64,000 nucleotides of DNA from contig NZ_VITH01000015.1 of the NCBI RefSeq assembly GCF_007827815.1, forward strand, positions 62,001 to 126,000, in the 5' to 3' direction. A program made the position numbers and the translations under genes. Positions within the stretch are counted from its first letter, which is position 1; each line of letters opens with the position of its first letter. Under the pieces are notes generated by a model. That model was not told the DNA's origin, searched no databases, and worked only from the letters and a program-made list of their open reading frames with translations. Below are positions 43,715 through 52,052 of the stretch, piece by piece. The stretch comes from Azospirillum brasilense. Its GTDB lineage: Bacteria > Pseudomonadota > Alphaproteobacteria > Azospirillales > Azospirillaceae.

Positions 43715-46700
43715 ATGCTGAGCTCGCTCCAGCCCCGCTCCCGGCCGCCGCTGCGCTGGTCGCACCTGACCAAGAAGGCGCGCTTCGCGCTGATCCTGGC
43801 GGCGGCGATGCTCGTCACCGTGCTGGTCTCCCTGGTCGTCCGCGCCGGCTTCCTCGGCGACAGCGCGCGCGAGCCGCTGACCGTCGCCGTCGTCGGGCCG
43901 CTCAGCGGGCCGGACGCGGCGCTGGGGCTGGCCCTGCGCAAGGGGGCGGCGCTGCGCGCCGACACCATCAACGCGGCGGGCGGCATCGCCGGCCGTCCCG
44001 TGCTGGTCAAGCCCTTCGACGACGAGGGCGACAAGGGCAAGTCGCTGGAGATCGCCCGGCGCGTCTCCAACGACCCCTCCGTCCTCGCGGTGATCGGCCA
44101 CACGCCGGACGCCGCCGACAGCGCGACGGCGATCTACGCCCAGCGCCAGATCCCGCTGATCGCCCCGCGCCCGCTGGTCCGCCCGGCGGACGCCGCGCCC
44201 AGCCCCTGGCTGTTCAGCATCACGCTGGACCGCACGCACGAGACGCGCTTCCTCGCCAACTACGTGCGCAACGTGGTCGGCGAGCCGACCGTCGCCATCG
44301 TCCGCGAGGACAGCGAGCAGGCGGCATCGCAGGCCGGGCAGTTCGACGCGATCCTCCAGCGCTTCGGCACCAAGCTGGTCGGCCAGTGGACCTTCGCGCC
44401 GGGCCGCGGCGGTGCGTCCGCCCTGCCGGCGCTGGCCCAGGCGGTCAAGGAGAAGATGCCGACCGGCGCCGTCGTCGTCATCGGCTCGGCGGTGGACAGC
44501 GCGCGGGTGGTGGTGGCGCTGCGCGACGCCGGGGTGCGCAACCTGATCGCCGGCAGCTCGGAGATGGCCTCCTCGGCCTTCCGCACCGAGATCGTCGCCC
44601 AGGCGCAGGCCAACCCCAAGGCGCTGACCCCGGAAGCCTACGGCCACGGCCTGCTGGTGTCCTCGCCTGTGCTGTTCGACACGGCGAACGAGCGGGCGCA
44701 GCGCTTCTACGGCCAGTATGTGAAGCGTTTCAACGCGGTGCCCGACTGGGCGGCGGCGCTGGGCGCCGACGGCGTGGACCTCATTGCCGGCGCCATCGCC
44801 AAGACCAATGTTGCCACCGGCAAGCCGGACGGCGAGGCGCTGCGCCGCGCCATCGCCGACCACGACCGCGCCGAGACCGCCTTCCAGGGCACGGTCGGCA
44901 CCTGGACCTTCGACGCGCGAGGCCAGGCGACCCTGCCGGTGATGATGGCCTCCTACAACGGCCTGAACCCGGTGGCGGCGCTGACCCAGCTCCAGCCGAT
45001 CCGCGAGGCCGGCGTCTCCAACTTCCTGGAGGAGGTCACCAAGGGCCGGGCGCTCTACGTCAACGACCGCTTCATGTACAAGACGGACGTCATCTACACC
45101 GGCGTCCAGCTCCACGAGATCCGCGACCTGAACCCGGACGCCAACGAGGCGACGCTGAACCTGACGATCTGGTTCCGCTACCGCGGCGCCTTCAACCCGG
45201 CGGACGTCGTCTTCACCAACGCGGTCAAGCCGGTCGAGCTGGGCAAGCCCTACCGCGAGGAGCGCGGCGAGGTCACCACCTACGTCGCCTACCGGATCGA
45301 GGGGCGCTTCGCCCTGAACGTCTTCGACCAGCGCCCGCCCTACGGCAGCCAGACCGTCGGCGTCAGCTTCCGCCACCGGACGCAGAACCGCAACACGGTG
45401 ATGTTCGTCACCGACGTTCTCGGCATGTCGCTGGTCGACACCAACGACTTCGTGGAGAAGCTGAAGGCGATGGCCGCGGCGGAGACCGCGTCCGCCGCCG
45501 ACCCCGGCCTCGCCGACCGCTTCCGCCGCGCGCTGGAGGGCGAGAGCGAAAGCTCCACCCTGCTCGACCAGCTCCGCGCCAAGCGGGTGCTGGCGCCGTC
45601 GCCCGGCTGGCGCCTGTCGCGCGCCTGGATCTCGCAGGACGTCGCCTCGGTCGGCAGCGAGGGCGATCCCAACTACGTCGGCTTCGGGCGGCCGCAGCCG
45701 GACTTCTCGCGCGTCGACTTCGGCGTGGTCGCGGCGCCGGACTCCCCGGCGGCGCGCGACTTCATCCACCGCGACTTCTTCGTCTACATCGCCATCTTCA
45801 GCGCCGTGCTGGCGGTCTTCGCCGCCGTCATGGACCGCCGCGACCGCGGCCAGTTCTGGAAGATCCAGACGCTGTTCATGCGCATCCTGTCCTGGCCGCT
45901 ACTGCTGATGTCCGTCGGCAACATTGCGCTGGACCAGGCGGTGGCGACGCTGCCGCCGAGCGGGATCGCCATGGTGGTGAACGGGGTCAACGTGCTGTGG
46001 TGGATCGTGCCGGCCATCCTGGTCGACCGCACGCTGGAGCGCTTCGTCTGGACCCCGCTGGAGATCCGCACCCAGCGCAAGATCCCCGGCATCGTCCGCC
46101 GCTTCTCCACCCTGATCGTCTTCGGCTTCGCCGGCTGCGGCATCATCGCCTTCGTGCTGAAGCAGCCGATCACCAGCCTGCTCGCCGCCTCCGGCCTCGT
46201 CGGCATGGTCATCGGCCTCGCCATCCAGGCCAACATCGCCAACGTCTTCTCCGGCATCGTCCTGAACATCGAGCGGCCGTTCCAGATCGGCGACAGCATC
46301 CAGATCACCGATCTGGTGCGCGGCGTCGTGGTGGACATGACGTGGCGCACGGTGCGCATCCGCAACGTCGCCGGCTTCATCGTCGCCATGCCCAACGCCA
46401 AGGTGTCGGAGGCGACCGTCATCAATTTCAGCGCGGTCGACCGGGTGTCGATGAAGCTGGAATATTACGCCGACGCCCGCCACGACCCCGGCCGGATGGG
46501 CGGCCTGCTGACCACCGCCCTGCAGAACGCCGACAAGGTGCTGCCCAGCGCCACCGGCGGCCCGGCCTTCGTCCGCTATGACGGCATCCGCGGCGTCAAC
46601 GGACAATGGCTGTGCAAGTACAACCTGTTCTTCTGGGTCGAGGACTACGACGCCAGCTTCGTCGTGCCCGAGCTGGTCTGGCGGTCCGTCTACCGCACGC

Positions 46701-46801
46701 TGGCCGAGGCCGGCATCGAGCCGACCCCGCCCGACCTGATGGAGGCCGCCGGCCCCGCCGCGGTCGCCACCAACGCCCAGCGCCAGGCGATCCCGGCATG
46801 A
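43715..46801 (+). CDS. Periplasmic-binding-protein / Cys-loop-like ectodomain / MscS channel fusion
   Basis: This 1028-residue protein has an N-terminal membrane anchor (about 21-45), a type I periplasmic-binding domain like branched-chain amino acid receptors (about 57-428; LTVAVVGPLSGPDAALGLALRKGA, NAAGGIAGRPV), a beta-rich domain (about 450-575) resembling a Cys-loop channel ectodomain (TGVQLHEIRDLNPDANEATLNL, IWFRYRG, LNVFDQRPPYGSQTVGVSF), then several helices and an MscS core near 790-865 (GLAIQANIANVFSGIVLNIERPFQIGDSI) with a C-terminal cytoplasmic domain. ATG 43715 has GAGG 8 bp upstream; the long frame upstream reads through the repeat element. It overlaps the next gene by 4 bp. A ligand-responsive channel is inferred. 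Confidence 0.85.
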   Translation: MLSSLQPRSRPPLRWSHLTKKARFALILAAAMLVTVLVSLVVRAGFLGDSAREPLTVAVVGPLSGPDAALGLALRKGAALRADTINAAGGIAGRPVLVKPFDDEGDKGKSLEIARRVSNDPSVLAVIGHTPDAADSATAIYAQRQIPLIAPRPLVRPADAAPSPWLFSITLDRTHETRFLANYVRNVVGEPTVAIVREDSEQAASQAGQFDAILQRFGTKLVGQWTFAPGRGGASALPALAQAVKEKMPTGAVVVIGSAVDSARVVVALRDAGVRNLIAGSSEMASSAFRTEIVAQAQANPKALTPEAYGHGLLVSSPVLFDTANERAQRFYGQYVKRFNAVPDWAAALGADGVDLIAGAIAKTNVATGKPDGEALRRAIADHDRAETAFQGTVGTWTFDARGQATLPVMMASYNGLNPVAALTQLQPIREAGVSNFLEEVTKGRALYVNDRFMYKTDVIYTGVQLHEIRDLNPDANEATLNLTIWFRYRGAFNPADVVFTNAVKPVELGKPYREERGEVTTYVAYRIEGRFALNVFDQRPPYGSQTVGVSFRHRTQNRNTVMFVTDVLGMSLVDTNDFVEKLKAMAAAETASAADPGLADRFRRALEGESESSTLLDQLRAKRVLAPSPGWRLSRAWISQDVASVGSEGDPNYVGFGRPQPDFSRVDFGVVAAPDSPAARDFIHRDFFVYIAIFSAVLAVFAAVMDRRDRGQFWKIQTLFMRILSWPLLLMSVGNIALDQAVATLPPSGIAMVVNGVNVLWWIVPAILVDRTLERFVWTPLEIRTQRKIPGIVRRFSTLIVFGFAGCGIIAFVLKQPITSLLAASGLVGMVIGLAIQANIANVFSGIVLNIERPFQIGDSIQITDLVRGVVVDMTWRTVRIRNVAGFIVAMPNAKVSEATVINFSAVDRVSMKLEYYADARHDPGRMGGLLTTALQNADKVLPSATGGPAFVRYDGIRGVNGQWLCKYNLFFWVEDYDASFVVPELVWRSVYRTLAEAGIEPTPPDLMEAAGPAAVATNAQRQAIPA

Positions 46802-47220
46802 GCAGGCCAGGCATGAGCAGGAAGACCCCGATGATGCGAACCCTGATCGCCGCGACGGCGCTGCTGCCGGTCCTGCTCGCCGGGACGGGCTGCGCGCCGC
46901 TCGGCGGCGACCGCCCCGGCGCGATCCTGGAGAAGCTGGCCGACGGCGACTACGACGTCGGCATCCGCTACCCCGCCAAGCGCGCCCGCTACGTGATGAT
47001 CGTCGAGGAGGACGAGGACGGCTTCGTCGTGACCAACCGTCCGGCCGCGGGCCGCGAGGTGGACACCGTCCCGGCCCCGGCCTCAACCCCGGTGGTGGCG
47101 CAGCCGCAGCGCAACGACCGCGTGCTCGCCCCTTGCGCCGAGGCGACCGGCAACTGGTACCGCCACACCCCGGCGGGCTACGTCTGTGCCGGCCAGTCGG
47201 CGCCCGGCGGCGGTGGCTGA
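46798..47220 (+). CDS. Small exported protein, possible lipoprotein
   Basis: This 140-residue protein has a hydrophobic signal (MMRTLIAATALLPVLLAGTGC) with a cysteine in an atypical lipobox (AGTGC), then an acidic/basic region (DGDYDVGIRYPAKRARYVMIVEEDEDGFVVTNR) and a Pro-rich linker ending in two further cysteines. Several in-frame ATGs (46798, 46813, 46831) are possible; the first overlaps the channel gene stop. I do not recognise the family. Its tight coupling suggests a periplasmic or outer-membrane-anchored part of the channel complex. Confidence 0.6.
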   Translation: MSRPGMSRKTPMMRTLIAATALLPVLLAGTGCAPLGGDRPGAILEKLADGDYDVGIRYPAKRARYVMIVEEDEDGFVVTNRPAAGREVDTVPAPASTPVVAQPQRNDRVLAPCAEATGNWYRHTPAGYVCAGQSAPGGGG

Positions 47221-47221
47221 C

Positions 47222-47686
47222 ATGAAGCGCCTCGCGATTATCCTATCCCTGACGCTCGCCGGCTGCGCCGCCAGCGGACCCACACCTAATGCGGGGGGCG
47301 CCGACGCCCCCGTCCTGCGCATCGTCGCCGAGCCCGACGCCAACGGGCGCCGCCCGGTCGCGGTCGACGTGGTGCGGGTGGCCGACCCGGCGCTGGCCGG
47401 GCGGCTGGCCGGGCTCGACGCCGCGGGCTGGTTCCGCAACCGCGAGGCGCTGAGCGCCGAGGCCGGCAGCCGCATCGCCATCGCCTCCTGGGAGATGGTG
47501 CCGGGCCAGAGCGTGCTCCTGCACAGCCTGCCCCCCTTCGCCACCACCCCGACCCAAACCCTCGTCTACGCGCGGTACGGCGCGCCCGGCGCCCACCGGC
47601 AGACGCTGGACGGCTCCGGCGCCCTGGACGTGCGGCTGGGACGGGACAGCTTCACCGTGGCTCCGCTGACGGAGGGAACGCCGTGA
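47222..47686 (+). CDS. TssJ/VasD-like outer-membrane lipoprotein
   Basis: This 154-residue lipoprotein has signal MKRLAIILSLTLAGC with lipobox LAGC (Cys15) and a beta-sandwich pattern similar to TssJ of type VI secretion: LRIVAEPDANGRRPVAVDVVRVAD, ASWEMVPGQSV and later strands. TssJ tethers the TssM periplasmic domain to the outer membrane; here a TssM-like protein is encoded two genes later. Assignment rests on gene order plus pattern, so it is moderate. It starts 1 bp after the preceding stop and overlaps the TssL-like gene by 4 bp. Confidence 0.65.
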   Translation: MKRLAIILSLTLAGCAASGPTPNAGGADAPVLRIVAEPDANGRRPVAVDVVRVADPALAGRLAGLDAAGWFRNREALSAEAGSRIAIASWEMVPGQSVLLHSLPPFATTPTQTLVYARYGAPGAHRQTLDGSGALDVRLGRDSFTVAPLTEGTP

Positions 47687-48411
47687 CCGCCCAAATCGCT
47701 GCGGCGCAATCCGCCCCTACACCGAAGGCCGTCCCCGCCGGCGCCAAACCCGCCGGTACGCTGGCCCTGTTCCGCGCCTTCCAGGAGGATCTGCTGGCCG
47801 GCTGCGCCGACGCGCAGGCCCCGGCGGGGTCGGTGGCCGACCGTCTGACCGCCACGCTCCATGGGATGAGCGGCGCCGCCGTCTCGCAAGGGCCGGGCGC
47901 GCATGGCACCGTGGTCAAGGCGGTCTTCGCCATGGCCATGCTGGCCGACCGCGCGCTGACCCAGACGCGGCCCGCCGACGCCGTGGTCTCCAGCCGCCTG
48001 TTCGGCGCGAACGCAACGCTGCAAACCCTGTTCGTCCAGGCCGACGACCTGATCCGCCAAGGCGCCAAGGCCGACCGTGGGCTGGCCGCCGTCTATCTCG
48101 CGGCGCTGGCGCTGGGCTTTCCCGACGACACCCAGGCGACCGCCCGCCGCCCCGCCCTGCACCGCATCGTCGTCGGCGAGCGCGCCGCGGCCAGCCATCC
48201 CAGCCCGCGCGCCTGCGAGCCGACGGACGGCGCCGTGCCCGGCTACCTCGCGCCGTCCGCGCGCCGCTGGTGGTGGGCGGTGGGCGGGACCGCCGTGCTG
48301 TTCCTCGTCGTCTCGCACCTGCTGTGGGCCGGCGCCGTCGGCGGCATCCAACGCGATCTGAGCGGCGCCCGCGCCGCGGTCGAGGATATGGGGCTGTCAT
48401 GGTCCTACTGA
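47683..48411 (+). CDS. TssL/DotU-like membrane protein
   Basis: This 242-residue protein has a soluble helical cytoplasmic domain (LFRAFQEDLLAGCADAQ..., ADRALTQTRPADAVVSSRLFGANATLQTLFVQADDLI, LAAVYLAALALGF) and a single C-terminal membrane helix (WWWAVGGTAVLFLVVSHLLW, near 199-218), exactly the DotU/TssL topology. In type VI and type IVb systems this family binds IcmF/TssM in the inner membrane. The GTG at 47683 has GGAGGGA upstream. It overlaps the lipoprotein gene and the TssM-like gene. Confidence 0.75.
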   Translation: MTAQIAAAQSAPTPKAVPAGAKPAGTLALFRAFQEDLLAGCADAQAPAGSVADRLTATLHGMSGAAVSQGPGAHGTVVKAVFAMAMLADRALTQTRPADAVVSSRLFGANATLQTLFVQADDLIRQGAKADRGLAAVYLAALALGFPDDTQATARRPALHRIVVGERAAASHPSPRACEPTDGAVPGYLAPSARRWWWAVGGTAVLFLVVSHLLWAGAVGGIQRDLSGARAAVEDMGLSWSY

Positions 48412-51400
48412 TGCTCACGCTGGAGCTGGTGCTCTCCACCATCGGCTCCGCCATCGTCCATCTGCTGTCCTTCGCCGTCACGCTGGCGCCCTACGCGCTG
48501 CTGGCGCTGCCGCTCTACATCTTCTATCGCCTCGGCCGGATGGTCTGGCCGAAGCTGCGCGGCTGGCGGCGCAAGCCCACCGCCAAGGGCACCGGCCAAA
48601 AGAAGGCGCCTGCGCGCCGGACCGCCCCGCCGGCGCCGCTGCGCGTCCGCGCCGAGGCCCCTCCCCCCACGAAGGCCGCAGCCGACACGCCGCCCAACGC
48701 CCGCATCTACGGCGAGGGGCTGGACATCCTGACGCGGCAGATGCGCGGTCCCCTGCGCCGCGGCGACATCCCGTGGTTCCTCGCCTTCGGCGTCGGCGGA
48801 CCCGCTCTGCTCGCCACCGACCCGACCCATGTCCGCTGGCCCGAGGACGGCAACGGCGAGAACGGCTGCTGGTGGTTCTGCGAAGGGGCGGCGATCCTGC
48901 ACGCCGGCGCCGATTCCGCCGACGGCTCCCGGCTGGGCGCGTCCTGGCCGGCGCTGGTCGCGGCGATGCGCAAGCGGCCGATGCGCCGCCCGCTGGACGG
49001 CGTCCTGCTGATGGTCGGCGCCGACGAACTGCGCGCCGCCGCCGAGCGCCCCGGCCCGCGCGACGCGCTGGCCAAGCGGGGCGCCGCCCTGCGGGAGCGC
49101 CTGCGGACCCTGCGCGACGATCTCGGCGTGGTCGGCCCGGTGCATGTGGTCGTGGTCCGCGCCGAGGCGCTGGACGGCTTCACCGACCTCTGCGCCGCCA
49201 TGCCGTCGGCCCTGCTGGACGGCGTGCTGGGCTGGACCAACCCCCAGGACTGGGCCAAGCCCTTCGAACCGCGCCGCATCGACGAGGCGTTCGAGGCCAT
49301 CGCCGCCGACATCGCCGTGCTGGAGGCCGACGCCTTCGCCGCCGGCACCGCCGGGGTGCGCCTGCCGCTGCTGCCGGCATCCCTCGACACCCTGCGCCAT
49401 CCGCTGGCGCTGTTCCTCGACGGTGTTCTGGGCGACGACGATCAGGCGGAGCCCTTCCCGCTGCGCGGCATCGCCCTGACCGGCGCCTATGCCCCGGCCA
49501 TCGGCGGGCGACGCCCGGTCTTCGCCCGCAACCTTCTGCCGCGCCGCGCCTTCGCCGAGGCCGGCTACGGGCGGCCGTCCGACGCCGCCTACCAGCAGGC
49601 CCACAAGCGCCGCCGGATGGCCCAGGCCGCGCTCGCCGCCTCGGTCGCCGGCCTGTCGGTCGCCGCGTGGCAGGGCGTGTCCAGCGTGTCCGCCGGCAGC
49701 CCGCCGGTCGTCGCCGCCACCGCCGACCTGCGCCGGGCGCTGCTGGCGCGCGACGCCGTCACCGACGGCCCCCTGGCCGGTCGGGTGATCGCCGCCACGG
49801 CGGTGATGGAGCGCAGTTCCCTCGCCACGCCGCTGCTGCCGACCTCGCTGGTCAGCACCTTCGACGAGGACAAGAAGCGGCTCGCCTCCGTCACGCTGCG
49901 CCGCTCGGTGCTGCGGCCGATCCGCGACGCGCTGCTGCCCAGCGCCACCATGGCCGACCTGCCGCCGGTCGCCAACCCGCAGCGAGTCGAGGATCTGCCC
50001 GCCTTCCGCCGGCTCGCCGAGCAGCTCGACCGCATCGGCGGGCGGCGCGACGCGCTGGAGCGCTACGACCGCTTCCGCCGCAACAGCGGCTTCGACGAGC
50101 TGAACGCGCTGGCCGAAAGCGTCTACGGCGCCGTCCCCCGGTCGCCGATGACGGCGACGGACGGCTACATCACGCGCATCGCCGCGGGCGCCGACCTGCC
50201 CAACCTGGACGCCCGGACCATCGCCGCGGCGGTGCGCGCGGAATCGGTGCAGCTCGCCGCCCCGCTGGCCGAGGAGCTGTATGGCCGCAACCCGCTCCGC
50301 CAGCGCGCCGAGGCCTTGGCCGAACGGCTGCGCGGCCTGCCGGAGACGCCGACCGCCGAGGATGTCGACGACGTCCGCCGCCTGACCGCCGCCGTCGCCG
50401 AAGCCGTTTCCTGGCCCATCGCCGGCGCCCTGCAGGAGCCCGCCCGCGGCCTGCCCGACGCGATCCGGGTGGCGCTCCAGAAGGCCGCCATCGCCGATCT
50501 GCCGGGCCGCGACACCACCGACCGCATCACCGAGGCCCTGTCCACCGCCGCGACCGGCGCCCGCGCCGCCGTCCTGGCGCTGGACGCGCCGCAGACCGGA
50601 ACCCTGTTCGCGGTGGGTGACGGCGGCGCGTTGGTTCTCAACCCGGCGGTGACCGCGCTGCCGGACGCCCTGGCCGCCGACCTGCCCGCGCCGGTTCCCG
50701 ACGCTCCCCCCGCCGAAGCCGTCAAGCCGGCCGAGGCCAAGCCCGCTGCGCCCAAGCCCGCAGAGCCGAAGCCCATTTCGCCCGAAGCGGAGCCGGCCAA
50801 GCCGGTCGCGGTGGCCCCGCCTCCGCGGCCGGCCCCATCGCCGGAACCCGCGGCGCCACCGCCCGCCGCGCCACCATCCGCTAATGTGGAGGTGCCGGCC
50901 GTCGTCGCGCATCTGCCGATCCCGCCCAGACTGCCGCCGGAAACCTCCGTTCCGGACAGCGACGTCGCCCTGTCGAAGCTGTCCACCGCCTTCGCGCAGA
51001 CCCTCGCCGGGCGCTTCCCCTTCGTCGGCCCGGAACAGGCGCGCGGGGCGGCCGACGCCGACCCGCAGGACGTCCGCCGCTTCTACCGGCAGCTCGATGA
51101 GCACCGGGCGGCGGTGATGCGGGCCGCGACCCCCGACGTCGCCGCCTTCCTGGAACGAATGGAGGCCGCCCGCCCCCTGCTGGAGGCCATCGCCCGCCCG
51201 GCCCCCGTCAGCGTCCGCCTCACCTACGGAGCCAACCGCGCGCAGGAGGTCGGGGCGGAGCACATCATCGACTGGTCGGTGCGCTCCGGCGCCAGCGCGG
51301 TGGGGGCGGCGGCCAACGGCGGGACGCTCGCCTGGACGCCGGGCCAGCCGGTGCTGCTGAGCGCCCGCTGGGCCGCCGGGTCGCCCTACCGTCCGAAGGG

Positions 51401-51671
51401 CGCTGCGGCCGGCGGAACCGCCGCCGCGACCGGCGACACCATCACCCTGGCCGAGCGCGGACCGTGGGCGCTGCTGCGCCTGCTGAAGAGCCACGCCGCG
51501 TCCTCGTCGCGGGACGGCCTGCTGCTGCGCGTCGCCCTGCCCACGCAGACCATCGAGGGACAGCCGGCGCGCGACACCGTCCTGGTCCTGGGAGCGGCGG
51601 TCAGTATGGGCGGGCGCAACGAACTTCCGGCGCGCTCCCTCGATCTGCCGGCCCGCTTCCCGCAGAGGTAG
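48399..51671 (+). CDS. TssM/IcmF-like membrane protein with degenerate nucleotide-binding site
   Basis: This 1090-residue protein has two N-terminal membrane helices (residues 2-46), a cytoplasmic domain in IcmF layout (GDIPWFLAFGVGG near 124-136, WWFCEGAAILHAGA near 155-168, RRPLDGVLLMVGADEL, FARNLLPRRAFAEAG), a third helix (near 407-425), a large periplasmic helical part, a Pro/Ala/Lys linker (about 767-834), and a TssM-type C-terminal beta domain with GPWALLRLL near 1021. The Walker A Gly-Lys-Thr and the Asp of the second motif are absent, so NTP binding is unlikely. ATG 48399 is preceded by GGGG; it overlaps the TssL-like gene by 13 bp. Confidence 0.8.
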   Translation: MVLLMLTLELVLSTIGSAIVHLLSFAVTLAPYALLALPLYIFYRLGRMVWPKLRGWRRKPTAKGTGQKKAPARRTAPPAPLRVRAEAPPPTKAAADTPPNARIYGEGLDILTRQMRGPLRRGDIPWFLAFGVGGPALLATDPTHVRWPEDGNGENGCWWFCEGAAILHAGADSADGSRLGASWPALVAAMRKRPMRRPLDGVLLMVGADELRAAAERPGPRDALAKRGAALRERLRTLRDDLGVVGPVHVVVVRAEALDGFTDLCAAMPSALLDGVLGWTNPQDWAKPFEPRRIDEAFEAIAADIAVLEADAFAAGTAGVRLPLLPASLDTLRHPLALFLDGVLGDDDQAEPFPLRGIALTGAYAPAIGGRRPVFARNLLPRRAFAEAGYGRPSDAAYQQAHKRRRMAQAALAASVAGLSVAAWQGVSSVSAGSPPVVAATADLRRALLARDAVTDGPLAGRVIAATAVMERSSLATPLLPTSLVSTFDEDKKRLASVTLRRSVLRPIRDALLPSATMADLPPVANPQRVEDLPAFRRLAEQLDRIGGRRDALERYDRFRRNSGFDELNALAESVYGAVPRSPMTATDGYITRIAAGADLPNLDARTIAAAVRAESVQLAAPLAEELYGRNPLRQRAEALAERLRGLPETPTAEDVDDVRRLTAAVAEAVSWPIAGALQEPARGLPDAIRVALQKAAIADLPGRDTTDRITEALSTAATGARAAVLALDAPQTGTLFAVGDGGALVLNPAVTALPDALAADLPAPVPDAPPAEAVKPAEAKPAAPKPAEPKPISPEAEPAKPVAVAPPPRPAPSPEPAAPPPAAPPSANVEVPAVVAHLPIPPRLPPETSVPDSDVALSKLSTAFAQTLAGRFPFVGPEQARGAADADPQDVRRFYRQLDEHRAAVMRAATPDVAAFLERMEAARPLLEAIARPAPVSVRLTYGANRAQEVGAEHIIDWSVRSGASAVGAAANGGTLAWTPGQPVLLSARWAAGSPYRPKGAAAGGTAAATGDTITLAERGPWALLRLLKSHAASSSRDGLLLRVALPTQTIEGQPARDTVLVLGAAVSMGGRNELPARSLDLPARFPQR

Positions 51672-52052
51672 TGAAGTTCATTATACAAAGAAAAGCTCAT
51701 GATGAACTTTGTCACAATTCGCAGAAAGATGACGCAGCTTCCGACAAAAACTCCGACGGTGGTCATAGGCATTTAATGCGTTGTTAATTACTGAAAATGT
51801 ATCAAGTCGTTGGGACATATTGGATCGTTGGGCTGCCGTTCTCTGTCCAGCGAAAGTCCTGAGGACCCCCGCTTAATTTACCAGAAGCAATAAGGGCATT
51901 CTTTTACCAATCGCTTTTACAGCGGTTGATTGGCGATGTTTTGTTTCTTTCGGGATGCTGATCTTGCGACGCATAACGTCCTAAGGCGTGTATCGAAAAC
52001 CAAAGTTTCCACCTGAAATCAACCTCACCTGACCCTCGAAAGGTTTCGGATC
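51672..52052. other. AT-rich intergenic region between the two envelope operons
   Basis: This 381-bp spacer is strikingly AT-rich for this genome and holds no convincing gene. It contains GTTCAT/ATGAAC (51675-51706) just after the TssM-like stop and a hairpin candidate CCAATCGC...GCGGTTGATTGG near 51909-51935 followed by a T-rich tract. It probably ends the upstream operon and contains the promoter for the DUF697-led operon. Confidence 0.55.

Noticed and set aside
48405..51494. 1029-codon antisense frame opposite the TssM-like gene
   Set aside because: Composition is typical of antisense GC-rich shadows and there is no family pattern; the sense frame has clear IcmF features.
46798..51671. 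Part of a functional type VI secretion system
   Set aside because: No Hcp, VgrG, ClpV, sheath or baseplate genes are present, and the TssM-like protein lacks NTPase residues; only membrane-complex-like parts are visible.
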